From positions 1 to 64,000 of the forward strand of contig JBELJZ010000006.1 of the NCBI GenBank assembly GCA_042089915.1: a stretch of 64,000 bases of DNA. The letters run 5' to 3'. Positions 9,759 through 18,513 of the stretch are shown here, in pieces; the stretch's first letter is position 1, and every line of letters starts with the position of its first letter. The translations under genes and the position numbers were made by a program. The notes beneath the pieces are model-generated. The model did no database searches and had not been told where the DNA came from. It was given only the letters and a program-made list of their open reading frames with translations. The stretch is from UBA8752 sp002172485. GTDB lineage: Bacteria > Bacteroidota > Bacteroidia > Flavobacteriales_D > Sanyastnellaceae.

Positions 9759-10301
9759 TCAGCGGCGACGCAACACCTGCTGGGGGTTCTGGATGGCCTG
9801 CTCGATGGTGCGGATGTCTGCCTTGAGCATGCCCTTCTTGTCCAACTTCTTGGCCCGCGCCAGCAGGGCTTTCGCCTCTTTGGTGCGGCGCTTTGAACTT
9901 TGGATGGCAGCCAGGTTGAGCATGACGGCAGCCTTTTCCTCGTCCCGCTTCATCCCCACCTCCAGTGCGGTGCGGAACGCCTTCTCCGCTTCTGTCAAGC
10001 TCGACTCGAGCAGCAGGTTGCCCGTCAGGAACCAATACTGTCCGCGCTGTCCCGACCACAGGTGCTTCGGGTTGACTCCACCGAGCATGGCCCGCGCCTT
10101 GTCAAGCTGCTGCTGCTGGATGCGGAAAGCCACGACGATCATGCGCACGCTGCGCAATGCGGTCACCGTCAGCAGGGCCGCCACGATGACCATGCCGATG
10201 CCGCTCCCGACGTGTCCCGTGGTGAACAGTTGCACGGCATACGCCGCAGCGCCTCCGGCGAGGGCGAACTTCAGGATGCGGGTATCGAAGGGAAATTTCA
10301 T
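9759..10301 (-). CDS. Membrane protein with TPR-like cytosolic domain
   Basis: This 180-residue protein begins with two closely spaced hydrophobic segments (about 10-28 and 36-55, LAGGAAAYAVQLF and GMVIVAALLTVTAL). A helical domain of about 110 residues follows, with TPR-like spacing (YWFLTGNLLLESSLTEAEKAF, AAVMLNLAAIQSSKRRTKEA), and the tail is very basic. It is probably a membrane-anchored adaptor; the partner is unknown. The ATG at 10301 fits a minus-strand -7 box at 10340-10347. A longer frame upstream would overlap the divergent promoter and lacks a hydrophobic start. Confidence 0.65.
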   Translation of the reverse strand: MKFPFDTRILKFALAGGAAAYAVQLFTTGHVGSGIGMVIVAALLTVTALRSVRMIVVAFRIQQQQLDKARAMLGGVNPKHLWSGQRGQYWFLTGNLLLESSLTEAEKAFRTALEVGMKRDEEKAAVMLNLAAIQSSKRRTKEAKALLARAKKLDKKGMLKADIRTIEQAIQNPQQVLRRR

Positions 10302-10339
10302 CGTGGATGGAAAATTCGTGAGCGGCACTTCGCCGGATG

Positions 10340-10347
10340 CGAAACTA
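10340..10347 (-). promoter_or_regulatory. -7 box TAGTTTCG for the TPR membrane protein
   Basis: TAGTTTCG on the minus strand leaves a 38-base leader before the ATG at 10301. It is divergent from the box at 10371. Confidence 0.4.
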
Positions 10348-10370
10348 CAGTTCCCGCAGGAGAGATGGCC

Positions 10371-10378
10371 TAAATTCG
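10371..10378 (+). promoter_or_regulatory. -7 box TAAATTCG for the pRiA4b-ORF3-like gene and miaA
   Basis: TAAATTCG lies 30 bases before the ATG at 10409. It probably drives a run that continues by overlap into miaA and the MutS2-like gene. Confidence 0.45.
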
Positions 10379-10408
10379 CCAGCGACCCCACTCACCCCTG
10401 TCCTCCCC

Positions 10409-10987
10409 ATGAACTTGATTCGATTCCGCGTCATCATCGACATCGAAGAAGACGTGTTCCGCGACATCCTCATTGGCCGCAGTGCACCCTTGGAGGACTT
10501 GCACCGCGGCATCCTCGCCGCCTTTGATTTCGGAGAAGGGGAAATGGCCTCGTTTTTCCAGAGCGACGAGAACTGGGGGCGCGGAAGGGAGATCCCGCTC
10601 ATGGACATGGGCATGGACGACGCCGGAAACCCCTTCCCCAGCATGCGGACCACGGCCGTGGCGGCCCTCGTTTCTGCAGCAAATGACCGCATGGTGTATG
10701 TCTACGACTTCCTGCGCATGTGGTGTTTCTATGTGGAGGTCATTGGCCTCGAGGACGGTGAGACCCCGGAATATCCGCTGCTTGCGGGCGAATTTGGAGA
10801 CGCGCCCGATCAATTCAGCAAGGAAGTCGACCTCGAAGACATGCCCACCGACTCCGCTGAAGAAGACGACGGGCCACTCAAAACAGGCGACCCCGAATTG
10901 GATGCCTACCTCGCTGGCGAAGAGGACGAGGATGACGATGGGCCGAGCTTCACCTCGCTCGACGACTTGGACGACCTCTCCTTTTGA
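10409..10987 (+). CDS. Plasmid pRiA4b ORF-3-like family protein
   Basis: This soluble acidic protein has 192 residues. The core (MNLIRFRVIIDIEEDVFRDI, LHRGILAAFDFGEGEMASFF, VYDFLRMWCFYVEVIG) matches the pRiA4b ORF-3/IS1096 TnpR-like fold (PF07929), a family of unknown function often found on chromosomes. The C-terminal 60 residues are almost entirely Asp/Glu (EEDEDDDG), a tail common in Bacteroidota members. It is translationally linked to miaA by TTGA, where the miaA start overlaps this stop. No transposase, terminal repeats or base-composition change suggests mobility. Confidence 0.75.
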   Translation: MNLIRFRVIIDIEEDVFRDILIGRSAPLEDLHRGILAAFDFGEGEMASFFQSDENWGRGREIPLMDMGMDDAGNPFPSMRTTAVAALVSAANDRMVYVYDFLRMWCFYVEVIGLEDGETPEYPLLAGEFGDAPDQFSKEVDLEDMPTDSAEEDDGPLKTGDPELDAYLAGEEDEDDDGPSFTSLDDLDDLSF

Positions 10988-11988
10988 ATCCCCCACCCCC
11001 ACATCATTCCAGGCGGGAGGACGCCCCGCTGCTCATCACCGTGGTGGGCCCAACGGCCATCGGCAAGACCGAGTTGGCCATCCGGATTGCGGAGGCGCTC
11101 AGCACCGACATCCTGTCCTCTGACAGCCGTCAGTTCTACCGGGAGATTCCCATCGGCACGGCGCAGCCCACAGCGGAGGAGCGGGCGCGGGCACCCCACC
11201 ATTTCGTGGACTTCCTCTCCATTCACGACGCCTACAGCTCCGGAAGATTCGAGGAAGACGTCACCACTTGGCTCGCCAGCCACTTTGCGGATTGCCGGAC
11301 TCAAGGACGCCCTGAAGTTGCCGTGATGGCGGGCGGCAGTGGACTCTACGTGCAAGCCGTACACCACGGGTTGGACGACATTCCAGCAGACCCCGATGTG
11401 CGCACCGCACTGAATGCGGTGTTCGCACAAGATGGCCTCCCTCCTCTTCTGGCTGAATTGGAGCGCCTCGACCCGCAACACTTCGCCGCCGTCGACCGGA
11501 ACAACCCGCACCGGGTCATCCGGGCATTGGAAGTGTGCCGCTGTACAGGCCAACCCTACAGCGAACTGCGCCGCCAGCTCCGCGATGAGCTGACCGTTCA
11601 TCCAGGGGGCTGGGCCCGACACCGCCGCCGCCCCTGGGACACCCTCACGATTGGCTTGGGCGGTCCGAGGGACTGGCTGCACGAACGGATCGGCCGCCGC
11701 GCCAAGTGGATGGTTCAAGCCGGCTGGCTGGAAGAAGCAGAGCGGGTGATGCCCCACCGCGATTTGAATGCATTGAAAACCGTAGGCTACCCTCAGCTGT
11801 TTGATGTGCTCGAAGGCCGCATGGATCTCGACACTGCCCTCCTCAAAATCACCGAAGCCACGCGCCAATTTGCGCGGCGGCAGCTGACGTGGTTCCACCG
11901 CCAACCCGATGTGCATTGGATCGACGCGCGCGACCTGAACCGCGGGGTGGATTTGGCGCTTCACTTTGTCCGCCACGGCCATGTCTGA
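10984..11988 (+). CDS. miaA: tRNA dimethylallyltransferase
   Basis: The enzyme adds a dimethylallyl group to N6 of A37 in tRNAs reading codons that start with U. The 334-residue length is normal. The P-loop GPTAIGKTEL lies at about 22-31, followed by DSRQFYREIPIGTAQP, HHFVDFLS, GGSGLYVQAV and DRNNPHRVIRALEV, all MiaA signatures. The start is TTG, sharing bases with the upstream TGA stop, and no in-frame ATG precedes the P-loop. Its stop in turn overlaps the next gene's ATG by 8 bases, so the three genes are likely translationally coupled. Confidence 0.93.
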   Translation: MNPPPPHHSRREDAPLLITVVGPTAIGKTELAIRIAEALSTDILSSDSRQFYREIPIGTAQPTAEERARAPHHFVDFLSIHDAYSSGRFEEDVTTWLASHFADCRTQGRPEVAVMAGGSGLYVQAVHHGLDDIPADPDVRTALNAVFAQDGLPPLLAELERLDPQHFAAVDRNNPHRVIRALEVCRCTGQPYSELRRQLRDELTVHPGGWARHRRRPWDTLTIGLGGPRDWLHERIGRRAKWMVQAGWLEEAERVMPHRDLNALKTVGYPQLFDVLEGRMDLDTALLKITEATRQFARRQLTWFHRQPDVHWIDARDLNRGVDLALHFVRHGHV

Positions 11989-14119
11989 GCGTTCCGCCCG
12001 TCCGTCCCGTGCTGCGAAGGGTCGAATGACATTCGATCCGCAATCCATCGAAGACCTTGGATTCACTGAAATCCGGGGATTACTGGAAGAATGGTGCAAG
12101 ACCGACAGTGCCAAGCGGCGCGCCCGGGAGCTCGGCCCCACCGCCCACCGCCCGACGATTCTCGAAGCCCTAGAGAGCACGGACGAACTCCGGCGCATCC
12201 GGGTCGAGGGGTACACCTTTCCCGCCCTCGTTTTTGAGGAAATCAAAGCCGAGATCAAACTGCTGGAAGTGTCAGGGTCGGCCCTGACGGAAGCCGGCTT
12301 CATGCGGGTCCTGCAGTGCACGCGGTTGGTCAACGACATCATCGCATCCCTTCAAGGGCGAGAGCGGGCCTTTCCAAGGCTGTGCGGCATGCTGGGCACG
12401 GTCAGTGAAAACACGGACATCGTCCGGGAAATTGAGGCTGTGTTCGATCCCAAAGGCGGCGTTCGAAGCAACGCCTCTCCCGAACTCGGCCGAATCCGCA
12501 TCGACATGCAGACCGCCCGACGCCAGGTGAACCGGCTCTTCGACAAGGCGCTACGCTCCTGCTCCAAACAAGGATGGCTGGCCGACACCGAGGAGGGCTA
12601 CCTGAACGAGCGCCGCGTGCTGGCCATCGCCAGCACCCACAAACGCAAAGTCCGCGGAACGGCACTCGGAACTTCCAAGACCGGATCGGTCACGTTCATC
12701 GAACCGGCAGAGTGTCACCAAGTCAACCACGAGCTCGAAATGCTCAAGGATGACGAACGCAAGGAAATCGTGCGCATCCTGCGCGAATTGACCCAGCGCA
12801 TCCGGAAGTACACCCCGCTCATCAAAGCGCAACAGCGGCTGCTCGTTCGGTTCGACTTCCTGCAAGCCAAAGTGAAACTGGCACTTGAAATGGACGGAGT
12901 CAAACCTCATGTTGTCAAGGATTTAAGAGTTGAACTTCTCAAGGCTCACCACCCCTTGTTGTTGCTGGCGCACCGAAGCAAGGGACTGTCGGTGGAGCCA
13001 CAAAACCTCACCCTGCATCGCCAGCGGCGCATGCTGGTCATCAGCGGCCCCAATGCGGGAGGAAAGTCCATCACCCTCAAAATGGTGGGCCTCATCCAGG
13101 CGATGGTGCAAAGCGGCCTGCTCGTCCCTGTCCACCCCAACAGTGCCTTCGGATTGTTCAAGGAAATCCTCACAGACATCGGAGACAACCAGAGCATCGA
13201 GAACCAACTTTCGACGTACAGCTACCGTCTGAAACGGATGAAGGGCTTCCTTGAGGCTGCAGGCAAAAACACGCTGCTGCTGCTCGACGAATTCGGAACA
13301 GGCAGCGACCCCGAACTGGGAGGCGCATTGGCAGAAGTCTTCTTTGAAGATCTCTACCAGAAGCAAGGATTCGGGGTGATCACCACCCACTACGCCAACA
13401 TCAAGACCCGGGCCACATCCATGCCGGAGGCCATCAACGGGAGCATGCTGTTTGACGGTGAGACGCTGTCTCCGACCTACAAACTCGACCTCGGCCAGCC
13501 AGGCAGCAGCTTCACCTTTGAAGTGGCTGAGCTGAACGGCATTGACTCCAAACTGATCGGCCGGGCCAAGCAAAAGCTCGATCCACGGAAGGTCAAGCTG
13601 GATGGGCTCATCGCTGGACTGCAAAAGGAGAAGTCACGCCATGCCCGCCTGACCGACCGCCAACTCAAAGCCGAGCACGCCGCTGAACAAGCGCGTAGGG
13701 AGTATGAGCGCAAGGCCGCCCAACTCGATGAGCGAAAGGAATCCGTCCAGCAGATCGGACACGAGCAGAATGCAGCCCTCGTTCGGGGCAAGAAACTGCA
13801 GCAATTCATCGATCGCTTCAAATCCGGCCAGTCCAACGCCAAGCTCATCGAGGACATTCGGAAATACTTGTCTGTTGAAGCCACCAAAATGGCCGAGAAG
13901 GCCGAGGCGACTGCACGGAAAAAAGCAGCCCGCGAGAGCAAGCGCAAGGCCGGCCGCTCCAAACAGCACCTCGACCGCATCGCAGTGGGCAGCACGGTTC
14001 GCTTGCGCGAAGGCCGACAGCGCGGCGAAGTCATCGAATTGAAAGGCCGCAAGGCCACAGTGGCGTTCGGAGACTTCCGGACGCGCGTCGAATTGCAGGA
14101 CCTCGTCTGGGTGCGTTGA
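11981..14119 (+). CDS. MutS2-like DNA mismatch/recombination ATPase without Smr nuclease domain
   Basis: This is a 712-residue ABC-type ATPase of the MutS family. It has the N-terminal core/lever region, P-loop SGPNAGGKSITLK at about 355, Walker B TLLLLDEFGTGSDPELGG near 434, and GVITTHYANIK. A basic coiled coil (about 520-660) leads into a small KOW/beta-barrel-like end (VGSTVRLREGRQRGEVIEL). The usual MutS2 C-terminal Smr endonuclease domain is absent and the gene stops cleanly, as in the shorter MutS2-like proteins of Bacteroidota. Branched-DNA or collided-ribosome binding is family inference. The ATG at 11981 overlaps miaA; ATG 12026 is an alternative start that matches relatives well. 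Confidence 0.88.
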   Translation: MSERSARPSRAAKGRMTFDPQSIEDLGFTEIRGLLEEWCKTDSAKRRARELGPTAHRPTILEALESTDELRRIRVEGYTFPALVFEEIKAEIKLLEVSGSALTEAGFMRVLQCTRLVNDIIASLQGRERAFPRLCGMLGTVSENTDIVREIEAVFDPKGGVRSNASPELGRIRIDMQTARRQVNRLFDKALRSCSKQGWLADTEEGYLNERRVLAIASTHKRKVRGTALGTSKTGSVTFIEPAECHQVNHELEMLKDDERKEIVRILRELTQRIRKYTPLIKAQQRLLVRFDFLQAKVKLALEMDGVKPHVVKDLRVELLKAHHPLLLLAHRSKGLSVEPQNLTLHRQRRMLVISGPNAGGKSITLKMVGLIQAMVQSGLLVPVHPNSAFGLFKEILTDIGDNQSIENQLSTYSYRLKRMKGFLEAAGKNTLLLLDEFGTGSDPELGGALAEVFFEDLYQKQGFGVITTHYANIKTRATSMPEAINGSMLFDGETLSPTYKLDLGQPGSSFTFEVAELNGIDSKLIGRAKQKLDPRKVKLDGLIAGLQKEKSRHARLTDRQLKAEHAAEQARREYERKAAQLDERKESVQQIGHEQNAALVRGKKLQQFIDRFKSGQSNAKLIEDIRKYLSVEATKMAEKAEATARKKAARESKRKAGRSKQHLDRIAVGSTVRLREGRQRGEVIELKGRKATVAFGDFRTRVELQDLVWVR

Positions 14120-14128
14120 CCTGGCGGG

Positions 14129-15805
14129 TTATTCGAGCATGATGCGGCGCGTCACTTGCGCCCCATCGGCGAGTGCCGCCGTCACGTAAACGACACCACG
14201 GGACCAAGGCGACATGTCCAAGGTGGCCGCCCCACCCCACCACATCTCGCGGTGCAGCAGGCGGCCCTGGGCATCCCGCAAGGTGATTTCCGCCGCCTCG
14301 GACCATTGGCCACCCGGGAGGCGCAAGTGCAGGATGTCATGCGCCGGATTGGGCATCACTCGGAAATTCCGGGACAAGGTCATCTGGGCGACATCCGCGA
14401 TGTCCTCACACGCTTGGTCAGGACCGCAAGGCACGCCGGCCTCCATGTCGGGATAGGCGCCGTGCAATACCGTCTGCCCACTCCCCACAGGATCAAGCCA
14501 CAGCTCGAGCTTCTCGTCTGCTGGATTCGGATTGTCGTCCCAGTGGTAGGACATCTTTCCGTAGTAATCCGGCTGATTGGGGCCTGTTCCGCCTCCGGCA
14601 CCGCCATTGGTGCATGCTGACAACCCTGCGGACAAGGTTCCGATGGACAACCCTTCCTCGTTGAAGAGGTGCGACCCGGAAGAGCCTCCTTCGGTCACAC
14701 CGTGATCGGTCTCGGTCTCCACCCAGTAGACCCTCCAGTGGGAGCCGAATGCGCCGAGGCTGATGCTCGAGGTGTTCTGTGTGTAGGTGCTGATTTTCTT
14801 GACATCTCCAGAGGGGTGGTGAATGCCCACACCGCTTCCGGAGCCGCTTCCGCTCGCATCCCAACCGGCGTAGTAGACGTCCCAATTGGACGAAATCTCA
14901 TCCTCCACTTCGACCAGAAGGAAGTCCGACCCTCCGAAGTTGCTGCCTTGGGCGTCGTCCGAATCCGCGAGGCGAATCACCCCGGTGCGGCGGCGGTTGA
15001 GCAATCCGTTGCCCTCCCCACACTCTGGCCGCTCGTAATTGTAGTACACCTTGAGCAAGGCGAAATCGTCATCGTCCGCATTGCTGGCACAGTGAAGCGC
15101 GGTCAGCATGTATTGGCGGCAATCGAGCGCCGTCGTATTGACCATGGCTCCCGAACAGAGGAAGGAACCTCCATTTTCGATGATGGACAGGCGAACTGTC
15201 GCATCGCGCTGGCATTCCCAACCTTGAATCTCAGGGCAAGCCACGTCCACCTCGCAGGGCTGTGACCCCCCGCGCGCCGCGTCGACATCGCGGAACAGGG
15301 CGGCTGCCCCTTCCATCTGCAGCCGGACTTCGGACATCCATCCCGCAGGCGCTTGCAGTCGCAGCACTACCCATTCCCCGGGCACATCGCCCGTGGCGAT
15401 GCGGCCATGCTCGTCATTGTCCCGGAAGTCATACGGCCCCTCTTGCCAGTCACCGGTCAAGTCCGTCACCCATAACTGGGCTCCTACCGGCAAATGGAAA
15501 TCCGAAAAGTGAAGCGCCACCCCCGCTGCCTCGGGCAAGTGAACGGCCACGGCGTGCTGCTCGCTCCAATTGGACGGTGCCAGGTCGGCTTCCTTCGGCT
15601 GCACCACGCCGTAGAGGTAACGGCCATGCTCCTCCGTCTCCTTGGCCGCACGGCGCCAAGCCGCTTCCACATCGAGGGGATCCATCTCCACCACTTCGTA
15701 GGGAACGGTCATCAGAGCCGAAGGACAGGGCAATGCCTCCGTCTGGGCGGTGACAAACTGAGGAAAAGCCACTGTGGCGAGCAGGGCGGCAATCAGGGTT
15801 CTCAT
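14129..15805 (-). CDS. Secreted trypsin-like (lysyl endopeptidase-type) serine protease with type IX sorting domain
   Basis: This 558-residue protein has a signal peptide (MRTLIAALLATVAFPQFVTAQ). The catalytic module shows the His motif MLTALHCAS near 237, an Asp candidate in SDFLLVEVED and the Ser motif TEGGSSGSHLF near 375, with a Cys-rich pattern like lysyl endopeptidases. The C-terminal 80 residues begin FRVMPNPAHDILHLRLPGG and end VTRRIMLE, a type A sorting domain cleaved on export by the type IX system. It is likely an extracellular digestive protease. The ATG at 15805 is the natural start of the signal peptide; upstream GTG/TTG codons give no better one. It converges on the MutS2-like gene with 9 bases between. 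Confidence 0.9.
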   Translation of the reverse strand: MRTLIAALLATVAFPQFVTAQTEALPCPSALMTVPYEVVEMDPLDVEAAWRRAAKETEEHGRYLYGVVQPKEADLAPSNWSEQHAVAVHLPEAAGVALHFSDFHLPVGAQLWVTDLTGDWQEGPYDFRDNDEHGRIATGDVPGEWVVLRLQAPAGWMSEVRLQMEGAAALFRDVDAARGGSQPCEVDVACPEIQGWECQRDATVRLSIIENGGSFLCSGAMVNTTALDCRQYMLTALHCASNADDDDFALLKVYYNYERPECGEGNGLLNRRRTGVIRLADSDDAQGSNFGGSDFLLVEVEDEISSNWDVYYAGWDASGSGSGSGVGIHHPSGDVKKISTYTQNTSSISLGAFGSHWRVYWVETETDHGVTEGGSSGSHLFNEEGLSIGTLSAGLSACTNGGAGGGTGPNQPDYYGKMSYHWDDNPNPADEKLELWLDPVGSGQTVLHGAYPDMEAGVPCGPDQACEDIADVAQMTLSRNFRVMPNPAHDILHLRLPGGQWSEAAEITLRDAQGRLLHREMWWGGAATLDMSPWSRGVVYVTAALADGAQVTRRIMLE

Positions 15806-15844
15806 CACGGGTGCAGGTTTCAACACCAAACACGGTGTCGGCCA

Positions 15845-15852
15845 CGAAGATA
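15845..15852 (-). promoter_or_regulatory. -7 box TATCTTCG for the secreted protease
   Basis: TATCTTCG on the minus strand gives a 39-base leader to the ATG at 15805. It lies in a 130-base divergent intergenic region shared with the S41 protease gene. Confidence 0.4.
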
Positions 15853-15923
15853 GGGAGCGGAAGGGGCTTCATTTTTTGGGAATTGGGGGGCGAATCCGCT
15901 CCTATCTGGGCCCAGCTCGCGCC

Positions 15924-15931
15924 TATCTTTC
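15924..15931 (+). promoter_or_regulatory. -7 box TATCTTTC of an apparently leaderless S41 protease gene
   Basis: The box ends 4 bases (GGGC) before the ATG at 15936. This supports that start over an upstream in-frame ATG at 15774. Confidence 0.5.
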
Positions 15932-15935
15932 GGGC

Positions 15936-17531
15936 ATGGCCCTCCGCGTTTCCCTCCTCTTCGGTCTGCTCCTCACTTTCTCCGCGCCCCTTTTCGCCCA
16001 GAAGAACGTGCAGGCGCAAGGAGAGAAGTTCAACACCCTCCTCTACTACATGAACCGCATGTATGTGGACACGGTGGAATTGGACGGGTTGGTGGAGACG
16101 GCCATCCGGGGCATGCTCGAAGAGTTGGACCCGCACTCCGTCTACATCCCTGAGGAAGACCTCCAGCAAGCGGACGAGCCGCTCAACGGAAAATTCGAAG
16201 GCATTGGCGTTCGCTTCAACATCATGAAGGACACCATCATGGTGGTCTCCACCATCGCAGGAGGTCCGAGTGAGAAGCTCGGCATCATGGCGGGCGATCG
16301 CATCGTAAAGGTGGACGGAGAGCTGGTGGCCGGCATCGGCATCCGCAACAAGGGGGTGATGGAACGCCTGAAAGGCCCCAAGGGCACGCGTGTTGAAGTG
16401 GGCATCCGGCGTGGGAAATCCAAAGATCTCCTGGTCTTTGACATTGAGCGCGACAAGATCCCCATCTACTCCGTGGACGCCCATTACATGGTGGATGACC
16501 GCATCGGCTACATCAAGGTGAACCGGTTCTCCAAAGAGACCATGTTGGAATTGATTGCGGCCTTGGACGACCTCCAGAACGAGGGAATGAAAGACCTGAT
16601 CCTCGACCTGCAGGGCAATGGCGGCGGCATGTTGAACACGGCCATCGCCATGGGCGATGAGTTCCTGTCCGGGGACCGCCTCATCGTGTACACCGACGGT
16701 CGGGCCTTCCCCCGTGAAGACCGCGTGGCACAGACAGAGGGGCGGTTCGAAAAGGGACGCTTGGTGGTTCTGGTCGACGAGTCCAGCGCCTCTGCCAGTG
16801 AAATTGTCAGCGGTGCCATCCAGGATTGGGACCGCGGCCTCATTGTGGGCCGCCGCACATTCGGGAAAGGCCTCGTGCAACGTCCAGTCCGGCTCCCGGA
16901 TGGTAGCGCAGTTCGCCTCACCGTACAACAGTACTTCACCCCGGCTGGCCGGTGCATCCAAAAGCCCTACGACGAAGGTGTCGACGCCTACCGGCGGGAG
17001 AAATACGAGCGGTTCGAAAAGGGCGAGCTCATGTCTTTGGACAGCCTGGACCTTCCCGACAGCCTGCAGTACACGACCAAGGTGCTCGGTCGTACGGTGT
17101 ATGGCGGTGGCGGCATTCTTCCGGATGTCTTCGTCCCCATCGACACCAGTTTGAACAGCGCCTACTTCTCGGACCTCTTGCGCAAGGGCCTCTTCAACCG
17201 CGCCGTTCTGGAGTATGTCGATGGCCAGCGCCCCCGACTTCAGCGCGAACTGGCCGACCGCGACAATTTCGTCGCCCAGCATACATTGGAACAGGAGCTC
17301 CTCGACGGCTTGATTGCTTTGGGCGAAGCGGAGGACATTCCCTTTGTCGAAGACGAGTGGAACACGAGCTTGCCCGCCATTGAATTGCGCCTCAAGGCCA
17401 TCCTGGCGCGCACCTTGTTTGACACCTCCGCTTTCTACGAGGTCTTCAATCCCATCAACCCGATTTACAACGAGGGCATCGAGGTGCTCCGAGATGGAAC
17501 CTACAAGAAGTCCGGCATTGGAAATCGGTAA
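15936..17531 (+). CDS. S41 family C-terminal processing peptidase (CtpA/Prc-like)
   Basis: This periplasmic serine protease has 531 residues. The signal peptide (MALRVSLLFGLLLTFSAPLFAQ) is followed by an N-terminal helical domain, a PDZ domain at about 85-170 (GIGVRFNIMKDTIMVVS, KLGIMAGDRIVKVDG), and the S41 core with catalytic Ser286 in SSASASEIVSGA and Lys311 in RRTFGKGLVQ, the usual 25-residue spacing. The C-terminal 150 residues are helical. Such proteases trim or degrade envelope proteins. A longer frame to 15774 is open but has no signal peptide at its start. Confidence 0.92.
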   Translation: MALRVSLLFGLLLTFSAPLFAQKNVQAQGEKFNTLLYYMNRMYVDTVELDGLVETAIRGMLEELDPHSVYIPEEDLQQADEPLNGKFEGIGVRFNIMKDTIMVVSTIAGGPSEKLGIMAGDRIVKVDGELVAGIGIRNKGVMERLKGPKGTRVEVGIRRGKSKDLLVFDIERDKIPIYSVDAHYMVDDRIGYIKVNRFSKETMLELIAALDDLQNEGMKDLILDLQGNGGGMLNTAIAMGDEFLSGDRLIVYTDGRAFPREDRVAQTEGRFEKGRLVVLVDESSASASEIVSGAIQDWDRGLIVGRRTFGKGLVQRPVRLPDGSAVRLTVQQYFTPAGRCIQKPYDEGVDAYRREKYERFEKGELMSLDSLDLPDSLQYTTKVLGRTVYGGGGILPDVFVPIDTSLNSAYFSDLLRKGLFNRAVLEYVDGQRPRLQRELADRDNFVAQHTLEQELLDGLIALGEAEDIPFVEDEWNTSLPAIELRLKAILARTLFDTSAFYEVFNPINPIYNEGIEVLRDGTYKKSGIGNR

Positions 17532-17590
17532 TTCACGTCCCGCCCCGGAACAACCCATTCCCCAGCGCCCAACTGCACTGCATCCCCTTC

Positions 17591-17598
17591 TAAATTTG
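17591..17598 (+). promoter_or_regulatory. -7 box TAAATTTG for the DUF1573 lipoprotein
   Basis: This is an exact TAnnTTTG match with a 20-base leader to the ATG at 17619, so this gene has a short 5' leader. Confidence 0.6.
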
Positions 17599-17618
17599 TC
17601 TGACACGAATCCCGAATC

Positions 17619-18140
17619 ATGAACATTGCACGTTCCCTTTCCCTGTTCGCCATTCCGCTGCTCCTCATCGCTTGTGGTGAAGCAGCCGAAGGCACACCCG
17701 ACACCGCACAGCCGGACGCTCCCGCAACCGAAGCTCCGGCTCCTGCCGAAAAGGCCATGGACCCCGCCCGTGATGCTGCTGAAGCTCCTGCGGAAGCCGG
17801 GGCGACGACGTCCATCACCTTTGCTGAAAACAGCCACGACTTCGGCACCATTGACGAAGGCGATGTGGTGACCCACGTCTTCACGTTCACCAACACCGGT
17901 AACAACCCGCTCATCCTCGATCGCTGCAAGGGCTCCTGTGGCTGCACGGTCCCCCAATGTCCCAAAGAACCCATCGCACCTGGCGCCACGGGCGAGATTG
18001 AAGTCAAGTTCAATTCCAAGGGCAAGAAGAACAAGCAGACCAAGACGGTGACGATCAACGCCAACACGGTCCCCGAGCAGACGCGCATCACCATTTCTGC
18101 CAACGTCACCCCCGCTCCAGCCGATGGCGCCGGCAAGTGA
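17619..18140 (+). CDS. DUF1573 domain lipoprotein
   Basis: This 173-residue protein has a lipoprotein signal (IPLLLIAC, lipidated Cys about 20), then a low-complexity Ala/Pro/Glu linker to about 65. A single Ig-like DUF1573 domain follows (HDFGTIDEGDVVTHVFTFTN, CGCTVPQCPKEPIAPG, ITISANVTPAP). The CGCT motif with an upstream Cys suggests a disulfide. Function is unknown; members are envelope proteins widespread in Bacteroidota. A strong hairpin terminator follows 20 bases after the stop, so the gene is monocistronic. Confidence 0.88.
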   Translation: MNIARSLSLFAIPLLLIACGEAAEGTPDTAQPDAPATEAPAPAEKAMDPARDAAEAPAEAGATTSITFAENSHDFGTIDEGDVVTHVFTFTNTGNNPLILDRCKGSCGCTVPQCPKEPIAPGATGEIEVKFNSKGKKNKQTKTVTINANTVPEQTRITISANVTPAPADGAGK

Positions 18141-18160
18141 TCCTGCATTTCATCCAAAGA

Positions 18161-18188
18161 AAAAAGGCCCTCTTCGGAGGGCCTTTTT
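18161..18188 (+). terminator. Intrinsic terminator after the DUF1573 gene
   Basis: The stem AAAAAGGCCCTC / GAGGGCCTTTTT closes on a TTCG tetraloop and ends in a T tract. Because both arms are A/T flanked it can act in both directions, also ending the convergent pterin dehydratase transcript. Confidence 0.9.
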
Positions 18189-18208
18189 CGTGGGGACTGG
18201 TTTCTGAT

Positions 18209-18442
18209 TTACTGGAGAAGCCGATCGATTGCGTCGGCCAATATGCGGTCACGCTCGGTCACCACGTGCCCTGCATCGTGAGTATTCAGCTCGATTCGGA
18301 CGTAGCTGAACTCATTGTGGAAGACCGGATGGTGCCCCTGCTGCTCTGACAGAAAGGCCACCCGCGTCATGAAGGTGAACGCCTCTTGAAAGTCCTTGAA
18401 TCGGAACTCACGAACCAACCGATTGTCCTTTTCCATCCACAT
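18209..18442 (-). CDS. 4a-hydroxytetrahydrobiopterin dehydratase (PCD/PhhB family)
   Basis: This 77-residue protein recycles 4a-hydroxytetrahydropterin after aromatic amino acid hydroxylation. The family pattern is visible: REFRFKDFQEAFTFMTRVA, EQQGHHPVFHNEFSYVRI and LNTHDAGHVVTERD, with the His-His and later His active-site residues. The ATG at 18442 (MWMEKDNRL) matches relatives; the open frame extends upstream to 18544 but would run into the divergent aminotransferase promoter. No aromatic hydroxylase gene is in the window. Confidence 0.88.
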   Translation of the reverse strand: MWMEKDNRLVREFRFKDFQEAFTFMTRVAFLSEQQGHHPVFHNEFSYVRIELNTHDAGHVVTERDRILADAIDRLLQ

Positions 18443-18501
18443 GGTGCACTGCTTTTCAAGGTGAATGTAGCCCGGAGCCGGGGGAATTGCCGCGCCGGAG
18501 C

Positions 18502-18509
18502 CAACTTCG
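18502..18509 (+). promoter_or_regulatory. -7-like box CAACTTCG before the aminotransferase gene
   Basis: This is a TAnnTTcG variant with C in place of the first T, 4 bases (CACC) before the ATG at 18514. Confidence 0.35.
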
Positions 18510-18513
18510 CACC

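Noticed and set aside
10409..10987. Mobile element, suggested by the pRiA4b/IS1096 family name
   Set aside because: No transposase, inverted repeats or composition change; the family is commonly chromosomal and here is coupled to miaA.
15450..17957. 835-residue open frame on the minus strand
   Set aside because: Antiparallel shadow of the S41 protease gene, whose catalytic residues are on the other strand; high GC keeps the frame open.
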